Origin: Pseudoalteromonas luteoviolacea S2607
GTDB taxonomy: Bacteria; Pseudomonadota; Gammaproteobacteria; Enterobacterales; Alteromonadaceae
Reading direction: 5' to 3'
Assembly (NCBI RefSeq): GCF_001625575.1
Contig: NZ_AUXV01000008.1
Span: forward strand, 124,001 to 188,000
DNA length: 64,000 bases
Positions 49,124-59,616 of the stretch are shown here, one piece after another; the first letter of the stretch is position 1; the number at the start of each line of letters is the position of its first letter. A model generated the notes under the pieces. That model ran no database searches. It had not been told where the DNA came from and worked only from the letters and a program-made list of their open reading frames with translations. The position numbers and the translations under genes are program-made.

Positions 49124-49651
49124 TTAATCTTCTAGCTCGCTCAGGCACATTTCGTCATAAACCTGCGCACACCAAGCTTTAATACGTTGCTCAGTTAGCT
49201 CTGGCTGGCGATCTTCATCAATACCAAGACCAACGAAGTGACTGTCGTCCACAAGTGCTTTCGACGCTTCGAATTCATAGCCTTCAGTTGACCAGTGACC
49301 CACAACAATTGCACCACGCTCGGTTACAATGTCGTTTACCATACCCATCGCATCCAAGAAATACTCGGCATAGTCTTCTTGATCACCACAACCGAAGATA
49401 GCAACTAACTTACCTTCGAAGTTAATTTCTTCTAATTCAGGGAAAAAGTCATCCCAGTCACACTGTGCTTCACCATAGTACCAAGTAGGGATACCAAACA
49501 AGATTAGGTCAAACTCTTCAATGTCAGCTTTGCTGCTTTTAGCAATATCTTTAACATCAATTAACTTCTTGCCTAATTCTTTTTGGATCTGTTTAGCAAC
49601 GTGTTCGGTGTTACCCGTATCACTGCCGAAAAAAATACCTACGCTTGCCAT
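49124..49651 (-). CDS. fldA: Flavodoxin, long-chain
   Basis: 175 residues. ATG 49651 with AAAGG upstream. The FMN phosphate loop GSDTGNTEHVA (9-19) opens the protein, followed by the flavin-stacking region around PTWYYGEAQCDWDDFF and the long-chain insertion typical of FldA. A cytoplasmic electron carrier for reductive enzymes (for example IspG/IspH, pyruvate-flavodoxin and ribonucleotide reductase activation). Located directly upstream of fur, the E. coli order. The acidic surface is typical of flavodoxins. Confidence 0.97.
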   Translation of the reverse strand: MASVGIFFGSDTGNTEHVAKQIQKELGKKLIDVKDIAKSSKADIEEFDLILFGIPTWYYGEAQCDWDDFFPELEEINFEGKLVAIFGCGDQEDYAEYFLDAMGMVNDIVTERGAIVVGHWSTEGYEFEASKALVDDSHFVGLGIDEDRQPELTEQRIKAWCAQVYDEMCLSELED

Positions 49652-49664
49652 TAATTACTTACCT

Positions 49665-49943
49665 TTATCTATTAATCGCTAATTTCTCTTGCAAGATGGT
49701 TTCAATGAGTGCACTACGGCTGATATTCTGCTCTTCTGCCATATCACTCAATGCTTGGTAAAGTTCTGAAGAAACTTTGAACTCTACGCGCTTTAACCCT
49801 CTTGCTCTATCTCTTTTAATTTGATTACGCTTGTTGATCTTAAGCTGCATCTCCCTAGGTAAGGGATTTGTTTTGGGCCGACCAGGGCGCTTTTCATTTT
49901 CAAATAAGTCGATAGTTGTTCTATCTAATTCAGACTTGGCCAT
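49665..49943 (-). CDS. ybfE: YbfE family (LexA-regulated) small DNA-binding-like protein
   Basis: 92 residues from ATG 49943; the longer frame to 50006 overlaps the next gene and is rejected. The sequence closely follows E. coli YbfE: DRTTIDLFENEKRPGRPKTN, then INKRNQIKRDRARGLKRVEF and a ribbon-helix-helix-like C-terminus (SELYQALSDMAEE). In E. coli this small protein is LexA-controlled and its function unclear. Its ATG overlaps the TAA of the DUF2788 gene by one base, so the two are co-translated. Confidence 0.92.
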   Translation of the reverse strand: MAKSELDRTTIDLFENEKRPGRPKTNPLPREMQLKINKRNQIKRDRARGLKRVEFKVSSELYQALSDMAEEQNISRSALIETILQEKLAINR

Positions 49944-50164
49944 TAACCAACACCCGCACCTTGCCAAAACACTTGGATAACACCTTTGGCTATAAAACCA
50001 GAACAACCTAAAAACAACACCAGCCAGACGATGTATCGACCAAATTTAGGCACGTCACCCTTCTTTAGAACGTCCTGAATCGCCATTCCAATAAGAAAGA
50101 ATATACATGCGAGAGCAAAGTAAAAACCAAGAGTTTCAAACTCATTTATGTATTGACTGATCAT
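49943..50164 (-). CDS. DUF2788 small membrane protein
   Basis: 73 residues with two hydrophobic segments (LGFYFALACIFFLIGMAI and FGRYIVWLVLFLGCSGFIAKG). Matches the DUF2788 type of short inner-membrane proteins found next to ybfE/ybfF in Alteromonadales and Vibrionaceae. Function unknown. Start and order fit co-transcription with ybfE and fldA. Its stop overlaps the ybfE start. Confidence 0.85.
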   Translation of the reverse strand: MISQYINEFETLGFYFALACIFFLIGMAIQDVLKKGDVPKFGRYIVWLVLFLGCSGFIAKGVIQVFWQGAGVG

Positions 50165-50252
50165 CTTTGCACTACTAAAACCTTAAACGGCGGCTACTAT
50201 AGCATATCTATCTACAATAAATTAAGCTGCCCGGCATAAAAATCTCTGACAA

Positions 50253-51026
50253 TTATTGAATAAAATCAATAATTGAACGATTGACAGCTTCTGGCTTTTC
50301 AGCATGAAGCCAATGGCCGGCACCTTGAATGATTTTAGCCTTGGCGTTTGCAAACGCGCCGACAATGGCCTCTCTATGTTCCGCCAGTATATAATCGGAA
50401 TTATTTCCTTTAATAAAGAGCGTATCACACAAACAGGTACGAGGTGTATCTATGTTAGCGATAATACTAGAATAATTTTGTTCGATTACCGACAAATTAA
50501 ATCGCCACTCAAGCTGACCTTGCTGGTTTTTCGCAAGACTTTTCAATAAAAACTGTCTAACCCCAAGCTCTTCTATATAGTTAGACATGATTTTATCGGC
50601 ATCATTTCGGTTCGCGGGTGATTGCTGGCTCACGTTATTCAAAGCCGTAATGATAGTGTTGTGCCTAGGGTGGTAGTCTACTGGCGCAATATCAAGAACA
50701 ACGAGCTTATCAACAATTTGTTCGTCAAGCATCGCGACTTGCATTGCAACTTTACCGCCCATGGAGTGGCCAACTAAAATCACATTTTTAAGGCCTAGGT
50801 GGCTTACAAGCGAGAGCACATCTGCTGCCATAACTTGGTAATTCATGTCGTCACTTTTAAAAGAACGACCATGATTTCTAAGGTCGACATTGATGACATT
50901 GAAATTGGGTTTCAAGGCTCTGGCGATGACATTTAGATTTTCTAAAGAGCCAAATAAACCGTGAATCAGAATCACTGTTCTAGCGTTATTTTGGTCCAAT
51001 CCACTTTGTTTAAAATTGAGTAACAT
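50253..51026 (-). CDS. ybfF: YbfF alpha/beta-hydrolase (acyl-CoA esterase family)
   Basis: 257 residues from ATG 51026, with GGAGG five bases upstream. Alpha/beta-hydrolase fold: oxyanion HGLFGS near residue 23-28, nucleophile in GHSMGG (about residue 86-91), and catalytic His in GAGHWLHAEKPE near the C-terminus. E. coli YbfF hydrolyses long-chain acyl-CoA and simple esters in vitro. Divergent from seqA across 126 bases, the same arrangement as in E. coli. Cytoplasmic, no signal peptide. Confidence 0.93.
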   Translation of the reverse strand: MLLNFKQSGLDQNNARTVILIHGLFGSLENLNVIARALKPNFNVINVDLRNHGRSFKSDDMNYQVMAADVLSLVSHLGLKNVILVGHSMGGKVAMQVAMLDEQIVDKLVVLDIAPVDYHPRHNTIITALNNVSQQSPANRNDADKIMSNYIEELGVRQFLLKSLAKNQQGQLEWRFNLSVIEQNYSSIIANIDTPRTCLCDTLFIKGNNSDYILAEHREAIVGAFANAKAKIIQGAGHWLHAEKPEAVNRSIIDFIQ

Positions 51027-51152
51027 AATACCTCCAAGTTAGCGATGCTATTTTGCCAGTGTTAATTCAAAAATCAAAGCCGTAGAGGAATAAGATAAAT
51101 TTAGATATAATCCATCGCAGATGCGGTATATGTACAAAATGACAGGACAAGC

Positions 51153-51701
51153 ATGAAAACAATAGAAATAGATGACGAGCTATATCAATACATTGCAAGC
51201 AATACGCAGAGTATTGGTGAGAGCGCCTCACAGATCCTGCGTCGTTTATTAGAGTTAGAGCCTTCACAGGTCGATTCGGTAAAAGCGGTAACCGAAGATG
51301 AAAAAGTGGAACCAATTCAGCCTATTCAAGAGGTTGAGGAGAAGCCTGAGCCAGTAAAAGAAACAGCAAATGTGTTTAACATCTTAAATAAAGAAGAACT
51401 TGCTATGCAAAAGGGCGTAGTTGGCAGATTTTTATTTATTTTGGCTGCGTTTCACAGAACACATAAAGCCCAGTTTAATAAAGTGCTTGAAATTAAAGGG
51501 CGAGATAGAATTTATTTTGCAAAAAGTAAAGAAGCGTTGCTTGAAAGTGGGAGCAGTATGAACCCAAAAAATATCACCGATAGTGAATATTGGGTCATGA
51601 CCAATTCAAATACCACGCGTAAAAAGATGATGTTGCACGAAGTAGCGCTAAACTTAGGCTACTCTCAGCAACAAGCAGAAACCATTCGAGACTACCTATA
51701 A
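51153..51701 (+). CDS. seqA: SeqA negative regulator of replication initiation
   Basis: 182 residues (E. coli SeqA 181). ATG 51153. N-terminal oligomerisation helices ([32 protein letters not shown]), a proline/glutamate-rich linker (about 48-75), and the C-terminal DNA-binding domain with [10 protein letters not shown] and the [10 protein letters not shown] loop that reads hemimethylated GATC. It sequesters newly replicated oriC in the cytoplasm. Next gene pgm follows seven bases later. Confidence 0.97.
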   Translation: MKTIEIDDELYQYIASNTQSIGESASQILRRLLELEPSQVDSVKAVTEDEKVEPIQPIQEVEEKPEPVKETANVFNILNKEELAMQKGVVGRFLFILAAFHRTHKAQFNKVLEIKGRDRIYFAKSKEALLESGSSMNPKNITDSEYWVMTNSNTTRKKMMLHEVALNLGYSQQQAETIRDYL

Positions 51702-51710
51702 GGAAATGTG

Positions 51711-53348
51711 ATGGCAAACCATCCAAACGCAGGCAAACCAGCTCCCAAATCCCAGCTCGCGAATATTCCAAAGCTGGTTTCAGCTTATTATTTGAATGAG
51801 CCAGATTTAGAAGTTAATCCGGAACAGTGTGTCGCTTTTGGCACTTCTGGTCATCGCGGTTGCTCATATAATGTGAAATTTAACGAATCACATATCTTGG
51901 CTATCACGCAGGCAATCTGTGACTACCGCAAGGCAAACAATATTTTTGGTCCGCTTTTCTTGGGCAAAGATACACATGCGCTTTCAGAGGCTGCATTTAA
52001 CTCAGCAATTGAAGTGCTTGTTGCCAATGAGGTACAAGTGATTACCCAAGAGGGAGATGACTTCACGCCAACTCCGGTCGTTAGCCATGCGATTGTTAGC
52101 CACAATAGGGCGCACCCTCAGGAGCTAGCAGACGGGATCGTAGTGACGCCATCACACAACCCACCAGAGGATGGGGGCTTTAAATATAATCCGCCAAATG
52201 GTGGTCCAGCTGATACCGATATCACAAATTGGATTGAACAAAGAGCCAATCAGTTATTACGTGAAGACTTGGTTGAAGTAGAGCTATTTCCATTTGCTAA
52301 GGCTAAGCGCTCTGGTTTTATTAAATATGAAGACTTGATAACACCGTATGTTGAGGACCTAGCTAATGTAATTGACTTAGAAGCCATTGCCAAAGCACAG
52401 GTAAACATTGGAATAGATCCATTAGGTGGTTCGGGCATTAATTTTTGGCCTGTAATTGCCGAACGTTATAACTTGAAATTGACCGTCGTCAATGATGAAG
52501 TTGATCCTCGTTTTGCGTTTATGCCGTTAGATAAAGATGGCAAAATTCGTATGGACTGCTCGTCACCGTTTGCGATGGCTAACCTGATTGCATTGAAAGA
52601 TGATTATGATATCGGCATAGGTAATGATCCTGATTACGACCGTCATGGAATAGTAACGAAAGATGGTTTGATGAATCCAAACCACTTCTTGGCAGTGGCT
52701 ATAGATTATTTGCTTCAACACCGTGATTGGGCAAAAGATATCAAAGTAGGCAAAACGCTAGTTTCTAGTGGCATGATTGATAAAGTCGTTAGTAACCTAG
52801 GGCATGAAGTCTATGAAGTTCCGGTGGGCTTTAAATGGTTTGTTGAAGGGCTAAGCGATAAGTGGCTAGCATTTGGTGGTGAAGAAAGTGCGGGGGCGTC
52901 TTTCCTAAGAAAGAATGGCGACGTTTGGAATACAGATAAAGATGGCTTTATTCTTGGTTTGTTGGCTGCCGAAATATTAGCGGTAACGGGCAAAACGCCG
53001 TCTGAAAGATATCGTGAATTAGAGCAACAATTTGGTGCGCCAAGCTATAAGCGAATTGATGCGCCTGCAACTGACCCTCAAAAAGCACGCTTGAAGGCTT
53101 TGAGTGTTGACGATGTCACAGCGACGACATTGGCTGGAGATAAAATTACCGACATTTTAACTCATGCACCTGGCAATGGGGCTGCGATTGGCGGCTTAAA
53201 GGTCGTAACAGAGTCCGGTTGGTTTGCTGCTAGGCCTTCTGGCACTGAAGACATTTACAAAATTTATTTAGAGTCTTTCAAAGGTGAGGCGCACCTAGCC
53301 GAACTTGAAAGCGCAGCGAAAGCACTAGTAGATAGTGTGATTAGTTAA
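51711..53348 (+). CDS. pgm: Phosphoglucomutase
   Basis: ATG 51711 (a GTG at 51708 would add one residue). 545 residues, the E. coli Pgm length. Interconverts glucose-1-phosphate and glucose-6-phosphate. [10 protein letters not shown] near 44-53 starts the sugar-phosphate fold, the catalytic serine is in [11 protein letters not shown], the metal loop is DPDYDRHG, and the C-terminal phosphate loop is [10 protein letters not shown]. Cytoplasmic. Co-transcribed with seqA; a terminator follows. Confidence 0.96.
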   Translation: MANHPNAGKPAPKSQLANIPKLVSAYYLNEPDLEVNPEQCVAFGTSGHRGCSYNVKFNESHILAITQAICDYRKANNIFGPLFLGKDTHALSEAAFNSAIEVLVANEVQVITQEGDDFTPTPVVSHAIVSHNRAHPQELADGIVVTPSHNPPEDGGFKYNPPNGGPADTDITNWIEQRANQLLREDLVEVELFPFAKAKRSGFIKYEDLITPYVEDLANVIDLEAIAKAQVNIGIDPLGGSGINFWPVIAERYNLKLTVVNDEVDPRFAFMPLDKDGKIRMDCSSPFAMANLIALKDDYDIGIGNDPDYDRHGIVTKDGLMNPNHFLAVAIDYLLQHRDWAKDIKVGKTLVSSGMIDKVVSNLGHEVYEVPVGFKWFVEGLSDKWLAFGGEESAGASFLRKNGDVWNTDKDGFILGLLAAEILAVTGKTPSERYRELEQQFGAPSYKRIDAPATDPQKARLKALSVDDVTATTLAGDKITDILTHAPGNGAAIGGLKVVTESGWFAARPSGTEDIYKIYLESFKGEAHLAELESAAKALVDSVIS

Positions 53349-53363
53349 GTTAATACAATTCTC

Positions 53364-53391
53364 AAAGGCCATTCTAATGGCCTTTTCTTTT
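53364..53391 (+). terminator. pgm terminator
   Basis: AAAGGCCAT (53364-53372), loop TCTA, ATGGCCTTT (53377-53385), followed by TCTTTTTT. Standard intrinsic terminator 15 bases after the pgm stop. Confidence 0.92.
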
Positions 53392-53415
53392 TTCTATCTC
53401 TCATAAGGTGACAGT

Positions 53416-54447
53416 ATGTACCTTGATACATTAAAAACAACAGGCGACTTTCTAACCATTACTCGTGAAAACGAATTTTCACTTGAACCGAGTCAATTTA
53501 CCTTGGCCAATGGTACAGAGGTTAAAGTCATGGATACCGGTGTTATTGAATTTACGCCTAAGGTCAAAACCACTAAAGACATCGTACTTTCAAGTGCAGT
53601 GCATGGTAATGAGACCGCGCCTATCGAAATTTGTGACGAGCTCATTCAACAAATTATTCTGGGTAAACTGGAGTTAAAACAACGAGTATTGTTCATTTAT
53701 GGCAACCCTAAATCGATCAATATTGGCCAGCGTTTTGTGGATGAAAACTTAAATCGCTTGTTCAATGGGGCGCATGAAAATCGCTCAGAAAACCCTGAAC
53801 AACTTAGAGCTGCTAAGTTAGAGGCCTATGTACGCACTTTCTTTACTAGTGTTGAAGAAGGCCGTTACCGCGCGCATTATGATTTACATACTGCTATTCG
53901 TGGTTCTAAAAATGAAAAGTTTGCTGTTTACCCATTCTTACATGGTAAAGCGTGGAAAAAATCACAACTTCAATTTTTATTATCATGCGGTGTAAATACT
54001 GTTTTAATGATGAGCTCTGCTGCAACCACGTTTAGCTATTTTTCCTCAAAGCAATTTGGCGCAGACGCCTTCACAGTTGAACTCGGGCAGGTGAAGCCAT
54101 TTGGTCAAAACAATATGGCGAGTTTCGAAGCTACAAAGCAAACTTTGAAAGCATTAATTAGCCAAGAAGAAGTGGAATATAAGGAATTTAATGCGGAAGA
54201 CTTCGAGTTGTTTACAGTGCACAGAACAATAAATCGCACTTGTGAAGACTTTTCTTTCCCGTTCCCCGACAGTGCTGTAAATTTCACCGGTTTTGCGAAA
54301 GGTGAATTATTAGCCACAGACGGTGAAAATCAGATTTTTGCAGAAGTGGAAGGTGAAGCAATTATATTTCCAAACGCAAAAGTTGCGCTGGGTCAACGTG
54401 CATTGTTAACCGTAATTCCAATGGAAGTTAACGAGAACTTTGTTTAA
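53416..54447 (+). CDS. astE: Succinylglutamate desuccinylase (AstE-type zinc hydrolase)
   Basis: 343 residues from ATG 53416. An M14-like zinc hydrolase of the AstE/AspA family: ligands His-63 and Glu-66 in [10 protein letters not shown] and His-158 in [10 protein letters not shown]. The family removes the succinyl group from N-succinylglutamate, last step of the AST arginine pathway, yielding glutamate. The genes for the other AST steps are not adjacent here, as is often so in this order. Cytoplasmic, no signal. The C-terminal beta region ([20 protein letters not shown]) matches the family. Confidence 0.88.
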   Translation: MYLDTLKTTGDFLTITRENEFSLEPSQFTLANGTEVKVMDTGVIEFTPKVKTTKDIVLSSAVHGNETAPIEICDELIQQIILGKLELKQRVLFIYGNPKSINIGQRFVDENLNRLFNGAHENRSENPEQLRAAKLEAYVRTFFTSVEEGRYRAHYDLHTAIRGSKNEKFAVYPFLHGKAWKKSQLQFLLSCGVNTVLMMSSAATTFSYFSSKQFGADAFTVELGQVKPFGQNNMASFEATKQTLKALISQEEVEYKEFNAEDFELFTVHRTINRTCEDFSFPFPDSAVNFTGFAKGELLATDGENQIFAEVEGEAIIFPNAKVALGQRALLTVIPMEVNENFV

Positions 54448-54512
54448 CCATCTGAAATAAAAGTATTTTCATAACCGTATCGAAATCTTTCCAGAATAAA
54501 AATGCAAATTAT

Positions 54513-54560
54513 CGGTTATTCATCTAGGATTAGTTGAATAACCGTTTACGTTAACGTAAA
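54513..54560. promoter_or_regulatory. LiuR-like palindrome and adjoining inverted repeat before the bkd operon
   Basis: TTTACGTTAACGTAAA (54545-54560) is a perfect 16-base palindrome. It directly follows a 10-bp inverted repeat, CGGTTATTCA (54513-54522) / TGAATAACCG (54535-54544). The 16-mer has the form described for operators of LiuR, the MerR-type regulator of branched-chain amino-acid catabolism in gammaproteobacteria (from memory). It is 132 bases before the E1alpha start. Confidence 0.65.
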
Positions 54561-54692
54561 GTGGCAAAAGCTTTAATTTAAGTAATTTGCATTTACCGCA
54601 CTAATTATTCAAAACTCTATTAGCGGGCTGTATGTCGATGCTCTTGACTGCAAGTATTGCAAATTGGCGATGACAACAAGAGAAGGTAGGTT

Positions 54693-55910
54693 ATGACTAA
54701 CCCCAATAACATATCGTTAAATATAAGCCATGCACTCGAATTCATCGATGGTCATGCGCTTAATATTCCAACATTGAAAATCTTGAGTGAACAGGGAGAA
54801 ATCTTGGATGGTGCGACAGCGCCAGAGCTAGATAAAGAGACTGCACTTAAGATATATAGCACAATGAGATTTATCCGTTTGTTGGATGAACGTATGCAAG
54901 CTGCGCAGCGCCAAGGCCGTATCAGTTTTTACATGCAATGTTTGGGCGAAGAAGCTGCAATTACAGCAAGTGCAGCCGCATTAAAGCAAGATGACATGAT
55001 CATGGCTCAGTACCGTGAACAAGCCGCATTGCACTATCGAGGTTTCACGTTAGAACAGTTTATGAACCAGCTTTTTTCAAATGAAAAAGATTTGGGTAAA
55101 GGCCGACAGATGCCGGTTCACTATGGCTCGAATGAACTGCACTATTTAACAATTTCCTCTCCTTTAGGAACTCAAATACCTCAGGCGACAGGCTATGCTT
55201 ACGGGCAAAAGCTTAAGCATATTGATAAAGCTTCAGGAGAACTGAGTTCAGAAATAGACAACGTAACAATCTGTTATTTTGGAGAGGGCGCCGCGTCCGA
55301 AGGCGACTTCCACGCGGGTCTGAATATGGCTGCAGTGCACAAAGCACCTGTGATCTTCTTTGCTCGCAATAACGGATACGCAATTTCTACACCTGCAGAT
55401 GAACAGTTCAAAGGGGATGGTATTGCTTCTCGTGGTGTGGGTTACGGTATTAAAACAATCCGTGTGGATGGTGCAGACACATTAGCTGTGTACGAAGCGA
55501 CCAAGAAAGCACGTGAAATAGCAGTGACGACAGGCGAGCCTGTGCTGATTGAGTCTATTGCTTATCGCCTAGGTGCACACTCAACTTCAGATGATCCATC
55601 CGGCTACCGTACAAAAGATGAAGAAGCTGAGTTTAAAAATAGCTGCCCAGTAGCAAGGTTTAAAACTTGGCTACTGAAACAAGGCTGGTTAGATGAAAAT
55701 GAAGACGAAGCTATCAAAGATAAAATAAGAGAAGAGATCTTAGCTGCGCTGAAAGTGGCAGAAAAAGTACAAAAACCTGCACTAGAAGAGCTTGTTTCTG
55801 ACGTTTACGACACGCCAATTCCAGCCCTACAACAACAATATGAAGAATTAAAAGAGCACATTAAAAAATATCCGGACGCCTATCCAGTAACAGCAGGGAG
55901 AATTAAATAA
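54693..55910 (+). CDS. bkdA1: Branched-chain 2-oxoacid dehydrogenase E1 component, alpha subunit
   Basis: 405 residues from ATG 54693 (AGAAGGTAGG upstream). Thiamine-diphosphate enzyme of the branched-chain keto-acid dehydrogenase complex: the ThDP motif reads [20 protein letters not shown], closing at [27 protein letters not shown] substrate region and the phosphorylation-loop-like [11 protein letters not shown] match this subfamily rather than pyruvate dehydrogenase. It decarboxylates keto-acids from valine, leucine and isoleucine. Its stop overlaps the E1beta start by one base. Confidence 0.93.
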   Translation: MTNPNNISLNISHALEFIDGHALNIPTLKILSEQGEILDGATAPELDKETALKIYSTMRFIRLLDERMQAAQRQGRISFYMQCLGEEAAITASAAALKQDDMIMAQYREQAALHYRGFTLEQFMNQLFSNEKDLGKGRQMPVHYGSNELHYLTISSPLGTQIPQATGYAYGQKLKHIDKASGELSSEIDNVTICYFGEGAASEGDFHAGLNMAAVHKAPVIFFARNNGYAISTPADEQFKGDGIASRGVGYGIKTIRVDGADTLAVYEATKKAREIAVTTGEPVLIESIAYRLGAHSTSDDPSGYRTKDEEAEFKNSCPVARFKTWLLKQGWLDENEDEAIKDKIREEILAALKVAEKVQKPALEELVSDVYDTPIPALQQQYEELKEHIKKYPDAYPVTAGRIK

Positions 55911-56887
55911 TGGCTAAAATGAATATGTTACACGCCATTAATTCGGCGTTAGATATCAGCATGGCTGAGCACCCACAAGCTTGTATTTTTGGTGAAGACG
56001 TTGGCTATTTTGGTGGTGTATTTCGCGCAACTTCAGGTCTTCAAGAAAAGTATGGCAAACACCGTGTTTTCAATACTCCGTTAACAGAGCAGGGTATTCT
56101 TGGTTTTGCCAATGGCTTGGCAGCTTTTGGTGCTCCAGCGCTTGCTGAAATTCAATTTGCAGATTATATCTTTCCCGCTTTCGACCAAATCGTAAATGAG
56201 TCCGCTAAATTCCGCTACCGTTCAGGTAACGAATTTAATGTAGGAAACCTAACAATCCGTACACCTTATGGTGGTGGTATCGCAGGTGGCTTATATCACT
56301 CTCAGTCACCAGAAGCCTACTTTGCTCACACACCAGGCTTAAAGTTGGTTGTGCCGCGTAATCCATACCAAGCAAAGGGCTTATTAAGGGCATGTATCAA
56401 AGACGACAACCCAGTCATTTTCTTTGAACCTAAGCGACTTTACCGTGCGTCGGTCGGTGAAGTGCCAGAAGAAGATTACAGCATTGAAATAGGTAAAGCT
56501 GAAGTCGTTAAAGAAGGCTCAGATGTAACTGTGCTTGCTTGGGGGGCTCAAATGGAAATTATTGAACAAGCCGCTCAGAAAGCTGAGGAAGCAGGAATTA
56601 GCTGTGAGCTTATTGATTTACGCTCGATTCTACCTTGGGACGCAGAGACTCTGATCAAGTCAGTAACCAAGACTGGGCGTTTAGTTATTAGTCATGAAGC
56701 ACCGATTACTAATGGCTTTGGAGCTGAGATTGCAGCAACAATTCAGAAAGAGTGTTTCCTACATCTTGAGTCGCCTATTGAGCGAGTGTGTGGGCTTGAT
56801 ACTCCTTACCCATTGGCACTTGAAAAAGAGTATGTACCAGATGCACTGAAAGTGTTTGAAGCGATTAAAAAGTCAGTGGAATTTTAA
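55910..56887 (+). CDS. bkdA2: Branched-chain 2-oxoacid dehydrogenase E1 component, beta subunit
   Basis: 325 residues. Transketolase-like pyrimidine domain ([38 protein letters not shown]) followed by a transketolase C-terminal domain ([15 protein letters not shown], then [11 protein letters not shown]). Forms an alpha2beta2 heterotetramer with the previous product. Translationally coupled through TAATG (ATG at 55910). Conserved catalytic regions intact. Confidence 0.94.
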   Translation: MAKMNMLHAINSALDISMAEHPQACIFGEDVGYFGGVFRATSGLQEKYGKHRVFNTPLTEQGILGFANGLAAFGAPALAEIQFADYIFPAFDQIVNESAKFRYRSGNEFNVGNLTIRTPYGGGIAGGLYHSQSPEAYFAHTPGLKLVVPRNPYQAKGLLRACIKDDNPVIFFEPKRLYRASVGEVPEEDYSIEIGKAEVVKEGSDVTVLAWGAQMEIIEQAAQKAEEAGISCELIDLRSILPWDAETLIKSVTKTGRLVISHEAPITNGFGAEIAATIQKECFLHLESPIERVCGLDTPYPLALEKEYVPDALKVFEAIKKSVEF

Positions 56888-56896
56888 GGATAAGTC

Positions 56897-58477
56897 ATGT
56901 CTAAAGAATTTATTTTACCAGATATCGGCGAAGGCATCGTAGAGTGCGAAGTTGTAGAGTGGTTGGTTGCGGTTGGCGATACTGTAAAAGAAGACCAGCC
57001 GATTTGTGATGTAATGACAGACAAAGCGCTTGTACAAATTCCAGCTGTACATGATGGTGTGATCACTCAGCTGCACTATGCAAAAGGTGACATTGCCAAA
57101 GTGCACGAGCCTTTATTTGCGATGGATGTAGCTGGTGAGTCTGCGTCACAAGCCGCTGACACAAATAGTAATGAAAGCTCAAATTCAACTGAGCAGGCAC
57201 CAGCAACGGGTTCACACCTTGAAGACTTTATCTTACCGGACATCGGTGAGGGGATTGTCGAATGTGAAATTGTTGAGTGGCTAGTAACCGAAGGTCAAGA
57301 GATCAAAGAAGATCAGGCAGTTTGTGATGTAATGACAGACAAAGCTCTGGTTCAAATCCCTGCAAAGTATGACGGCGTAGTAGAAAAGCTTCATTATAAA
57401 AAAGGTGATATTGCTCAGGTACATAGCCCACTATTTCAGGTGCGGATTACAGGCTCTGCGGGCACGCAAAGTGCACCTGCCCAAACCGTTGAAGCACAGT
57501 TAGAGATACATAAACCACAACCAGCTCAGCCTAGTAACGATTCAGTCAACGGTAAAGCTGTTACAGGCAAAGCCGTTGCATCTCCAGCTGTTAGAAGACG
57601 CGCGCGAGAAATGGACATTGATATCCGTTTGGTGGCGGGGAGTGGTAAGAATGGCCGTGTTTATAAAGAAGACTTAGAAAAATATTTGCAAGGTGACAAT
57701 ACGTCAGCGCCTCTAGGAGTTGCGCCTGAAAAAGAGGTGCCTGCACCTCAAGCTGCTACAGTAAGTTCAGGTGGCACACGTGTTGAACCAATACGCGGTA
57801 TGAAGGCTGCCATGGCGAAGCAGATGGTGGCTTCTGTTTCAACAATTCCGCACTTTACATATAGTGATGAGATTGATTTAACAGAGCTGATTGCGCTTAG
57901 AAAGACGTTAAAAGAGCAATACGCAAAGCAAGGTATTAAGTTAACAATGATGCCGTTCTTTATTAAAGCGCTTTCTCTTGCGATTAAAGAGTTCCCAATC
58001 TTAAACTCCAAAGTAAATGATGATTGTACAGAAATCACTTATTTTGATGACCACAATATAGGTATGGCAGTAGACAGTAAACTAGGTCTTCTTGTACCAA
58101 ATATTAAAGGCTGTCAGAACAAGTCGATTGTTGATGTAGCGGAGTCAGTTACTAAATTAACGGATGCTGCGAGAGAAGGCCGGGTGTCTCCAGATGACTT
58201 AAAGGGTGGCACGATTTCGATATCTAATATCGGTGCCATCGGTGGAACAACTGCAACACCAATCATTAATAAGCCAGAAGTTGCGATTGTGGCATTGGGC
58301 AAATTACAGCATTTGCCTCGTTTTGACGAGAGTGGTAATGTTGTCTCACGTTCTATCATGCAAGTAAGCTGGTCTGGTGACCACCGAGTTATTGATGGTG
58401 GTACGATTGCCCGATTCAACAACCTTTGGAAGTCTTTCTTAGAGGAACCTGCGAAAATGATGATGGCCATGCGCTAA
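56897..58477 (+). CDS. bkdB: Branched-chain 2-oxoacid dehydrogenase E2 (dihydrolipoamide acyltransferase), two lipoyl domains
   Basis: 526 residues. Two lipoyl domains, each with [12 protein letters not shown]; lipoylated lysines are probably Lys-43 and Lys-149. A serine/alanine/proline-rich linker follows, then a peripheral-subunit-binding domain ([16 protein letters not shown], near 227-262) and the catalytic acyltransferase domain with [11 protein letters not shown] near the C-terminus. Two rather than one lipoyl domain is usual in this branch of gammaproteobacteria. No E3 (dihydrolipoamide dehydrogenase) gene follows, so the common cellular E3 is probably used. A terminator follows. Confidence 0.94.
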   Translation: MSKEFILPDIGEGIVECEVVEWLVAVGDTVKEDQPICDVMTDKALVQIPAVHDGVITQLHYAKGDIAKVHEPLFAMDVAGESASQAADTNSNESSNSTEQAPATGSHLEDFILPDIGEGIVECEIVEWLVTEGQEIKEDQAVCDVMTDKALVQIPAKYDGVVEKLHYKKGDIAQVHSPLFQVRITGSAGTQSAPAQTVEAQLEIHKPQPAQPSNDSVNGKAVTGKAVASPAVRRRAREMDIDIRLVAGSGKNGRVYKEDLEKYLQGDNTSAPLGVAPEKEVPAPQAATVSSGGTRVEPIRGMKAAMAKQMVASVSTIPHFTYSDEIDLTELIALRKTLKEQYAKQGIKLTMMPFFIKALSLAIKEFPILNSKVNDDCTEITYFDDHNIGMAVDSKLGLLVPNIKGCQNKSIVDVAESVTKLTDAAREGRVSPDDLKGGTISISNIGAIGGTTATPIINKPEVAIVALGKLQHLPRFDESGNVVSRSIMQVSWSGDHRVIDGGTIARFNNLWKSFLEEPAKMMMAMR

Positions 58478-58501
58478 ATCAGTTTTGTAAAGGACCTTTA
58501 C

Positions 58502-58542
58502 ACGCCTCCAAAGCCCTGGTTTTGGAGGCGTTTCAATTTTTT
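58502..58542 (+). terminator. Terminator of the bkd operon
   Basis: ACGCCTCCAAA (58502-58512) pairs with TTTGGAGGCGT (58521-58531) around an 8-base loop and is followed by TTCAATTTTTT. It closes the E1alpha-E1beta-E2 transcript 24 bases after the E2 stop. Confidence 0.9.
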
Positions 58543-58681
58543 ATAAAAACTTTTGGAATGCGGGTTGTTTATCTACTCAGATATATTCCAACCGCTAGCA
58601 AAAATCCGTATAATCCACATCCTAAAAATTTTTACCCGTAGCAATTAAAAAGCCATTTTAGCGTAGGCTTGAGAAGTCGTA

Positions 58682-59575
58682 ATGAACCAGAAAGACGATA
58701 GAAAAGAAGTACTTGAATTTAATAAATTGCAAAAGAAACTGCGTAGAAACGTTGGTAATGCAATCAAAGATTACAATATGATCGAAGAGGGTGATGTTGT
58801 GATGGCTTGCATTAGCGGCGGTAAAGATTCTTTCGCAATGCTCGATATACTGCTGAATCTGAAAAAAGCAGCGCCAATTAACTTTGATGTTGTCGCTGTA
58901 AATTTGGACCAAAAGCAACCCGGGTTCCCAGAGCATATTTTACCTGAGTATTTTGAGAGCTTGGATATCCCTTATTATATTGTTGATAAGGATACATACT
59001 CTGTCGTTAGAGAAAAAGTGCCAGAAGGTAAGACTACTTGTGGTTTGTGCTCAAGGTTACGCCGCGGTACGTTATATTCTTTCGCGGAGAAAATTGGGGC
59101 AACTAAACTAGCACTGGGTCATCACATGGATGACATTGTTGAAACGATGTTCTTGAATATGTTCCATGGCTCAAGACTAAAGGCCATGCCGCCAAAGCTG
59201 CGATCAGACGATGGCAGAAATGTGGTGATCAGGCCGCTTACTTATTGTCGAGAGAAAGACTTGATAAAGTATGCTGAGCACAAACAATTCCCGATTATTC
59301 CATGTAATCTTTGTGGCTCTCAAGAAAATTTACAGCGACAAAATATTAAGGCTATGTTGGTTGAATGGGATAAGAAAGCGCCTGGTAGAGTAGATAGCAT
59401 CTTTAAGTCGCTGCAAAATGTGAGCCCAAGCCAACTGGCAGATACTAATTTGTTTGATTTTGAAAATTTGCCTATCGACAGAGACGCAGCACGTGACGAG
59501 TATCAGTTTAGTGAAGCGACAGTATCCTCAACAAACATCGATGAATCTTTGTTTATCGATGTAACAAATATTTAA
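58682..59575 (+). CDS. ttcA: tRNA 2-thiocytidine(32) synthetase
   Basis: 297 residues, ATG 58682. The PP-loop SGGKDS ([12 protein letters not shown]) binds ATP; CGLC (in [12 protein letters not shown]) and a further PCNLC cysteine are the iron-sulfur/thiolation cysteines. It installs s2C at position 32 of certain tRNAs. Cytoplasmic. All key residues seen. Convergent with the solute-binding protein gene. Confidence 0.95.
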   Translation: MNQKDDRKEVLEFNKLQKKLRRNVGNAIKDYNMIEEGDVVMACISGGKDSFAMLDILLNLKKAAPINFDVVAVNLDQKQPGFPEHILPEYFESLDIPYYIVDKDTYSVVREKVPEGKTTCGLCSRLRRGTLYSFAEKIGATKLALGHHMDDIVETMFLNMFHGSRLKAMPPKLRSDDGRNVVIRPLTYCREKDLIKYAEHKQFPIIPCNLCGSQENLQRQNIKAMLVEWDKKAPGRVDSIFKSLQNVSPSQLADTNLFDFENLPIDRDAARDEYQFSEATVSSTNIDESLFIDVTNI

Positions 59576-59586
59576 CTTTAGAATTT

Positions 59587-59616
59587 AATCAGGTGCTTAT
59601 CTAAAAGCGCCTGATT
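59587..59616. terminator. Convergent terminator hairpin
   Basis: AATCAGGTGC (59587-59596) pairs with GCGCCTGATT (59607-59616; one G-T) between ttcA and the convergent gene. No T-tract, so bidirectional function is likely but not certain. Confidence 0.65.

Noticed and set aside
49943..50006. 21-residue extension of YbfE
   Set aside because: It overlaps the DUF2788 gene; the shorter form starting at 49943 matches E. coli YbfE from its first residues.
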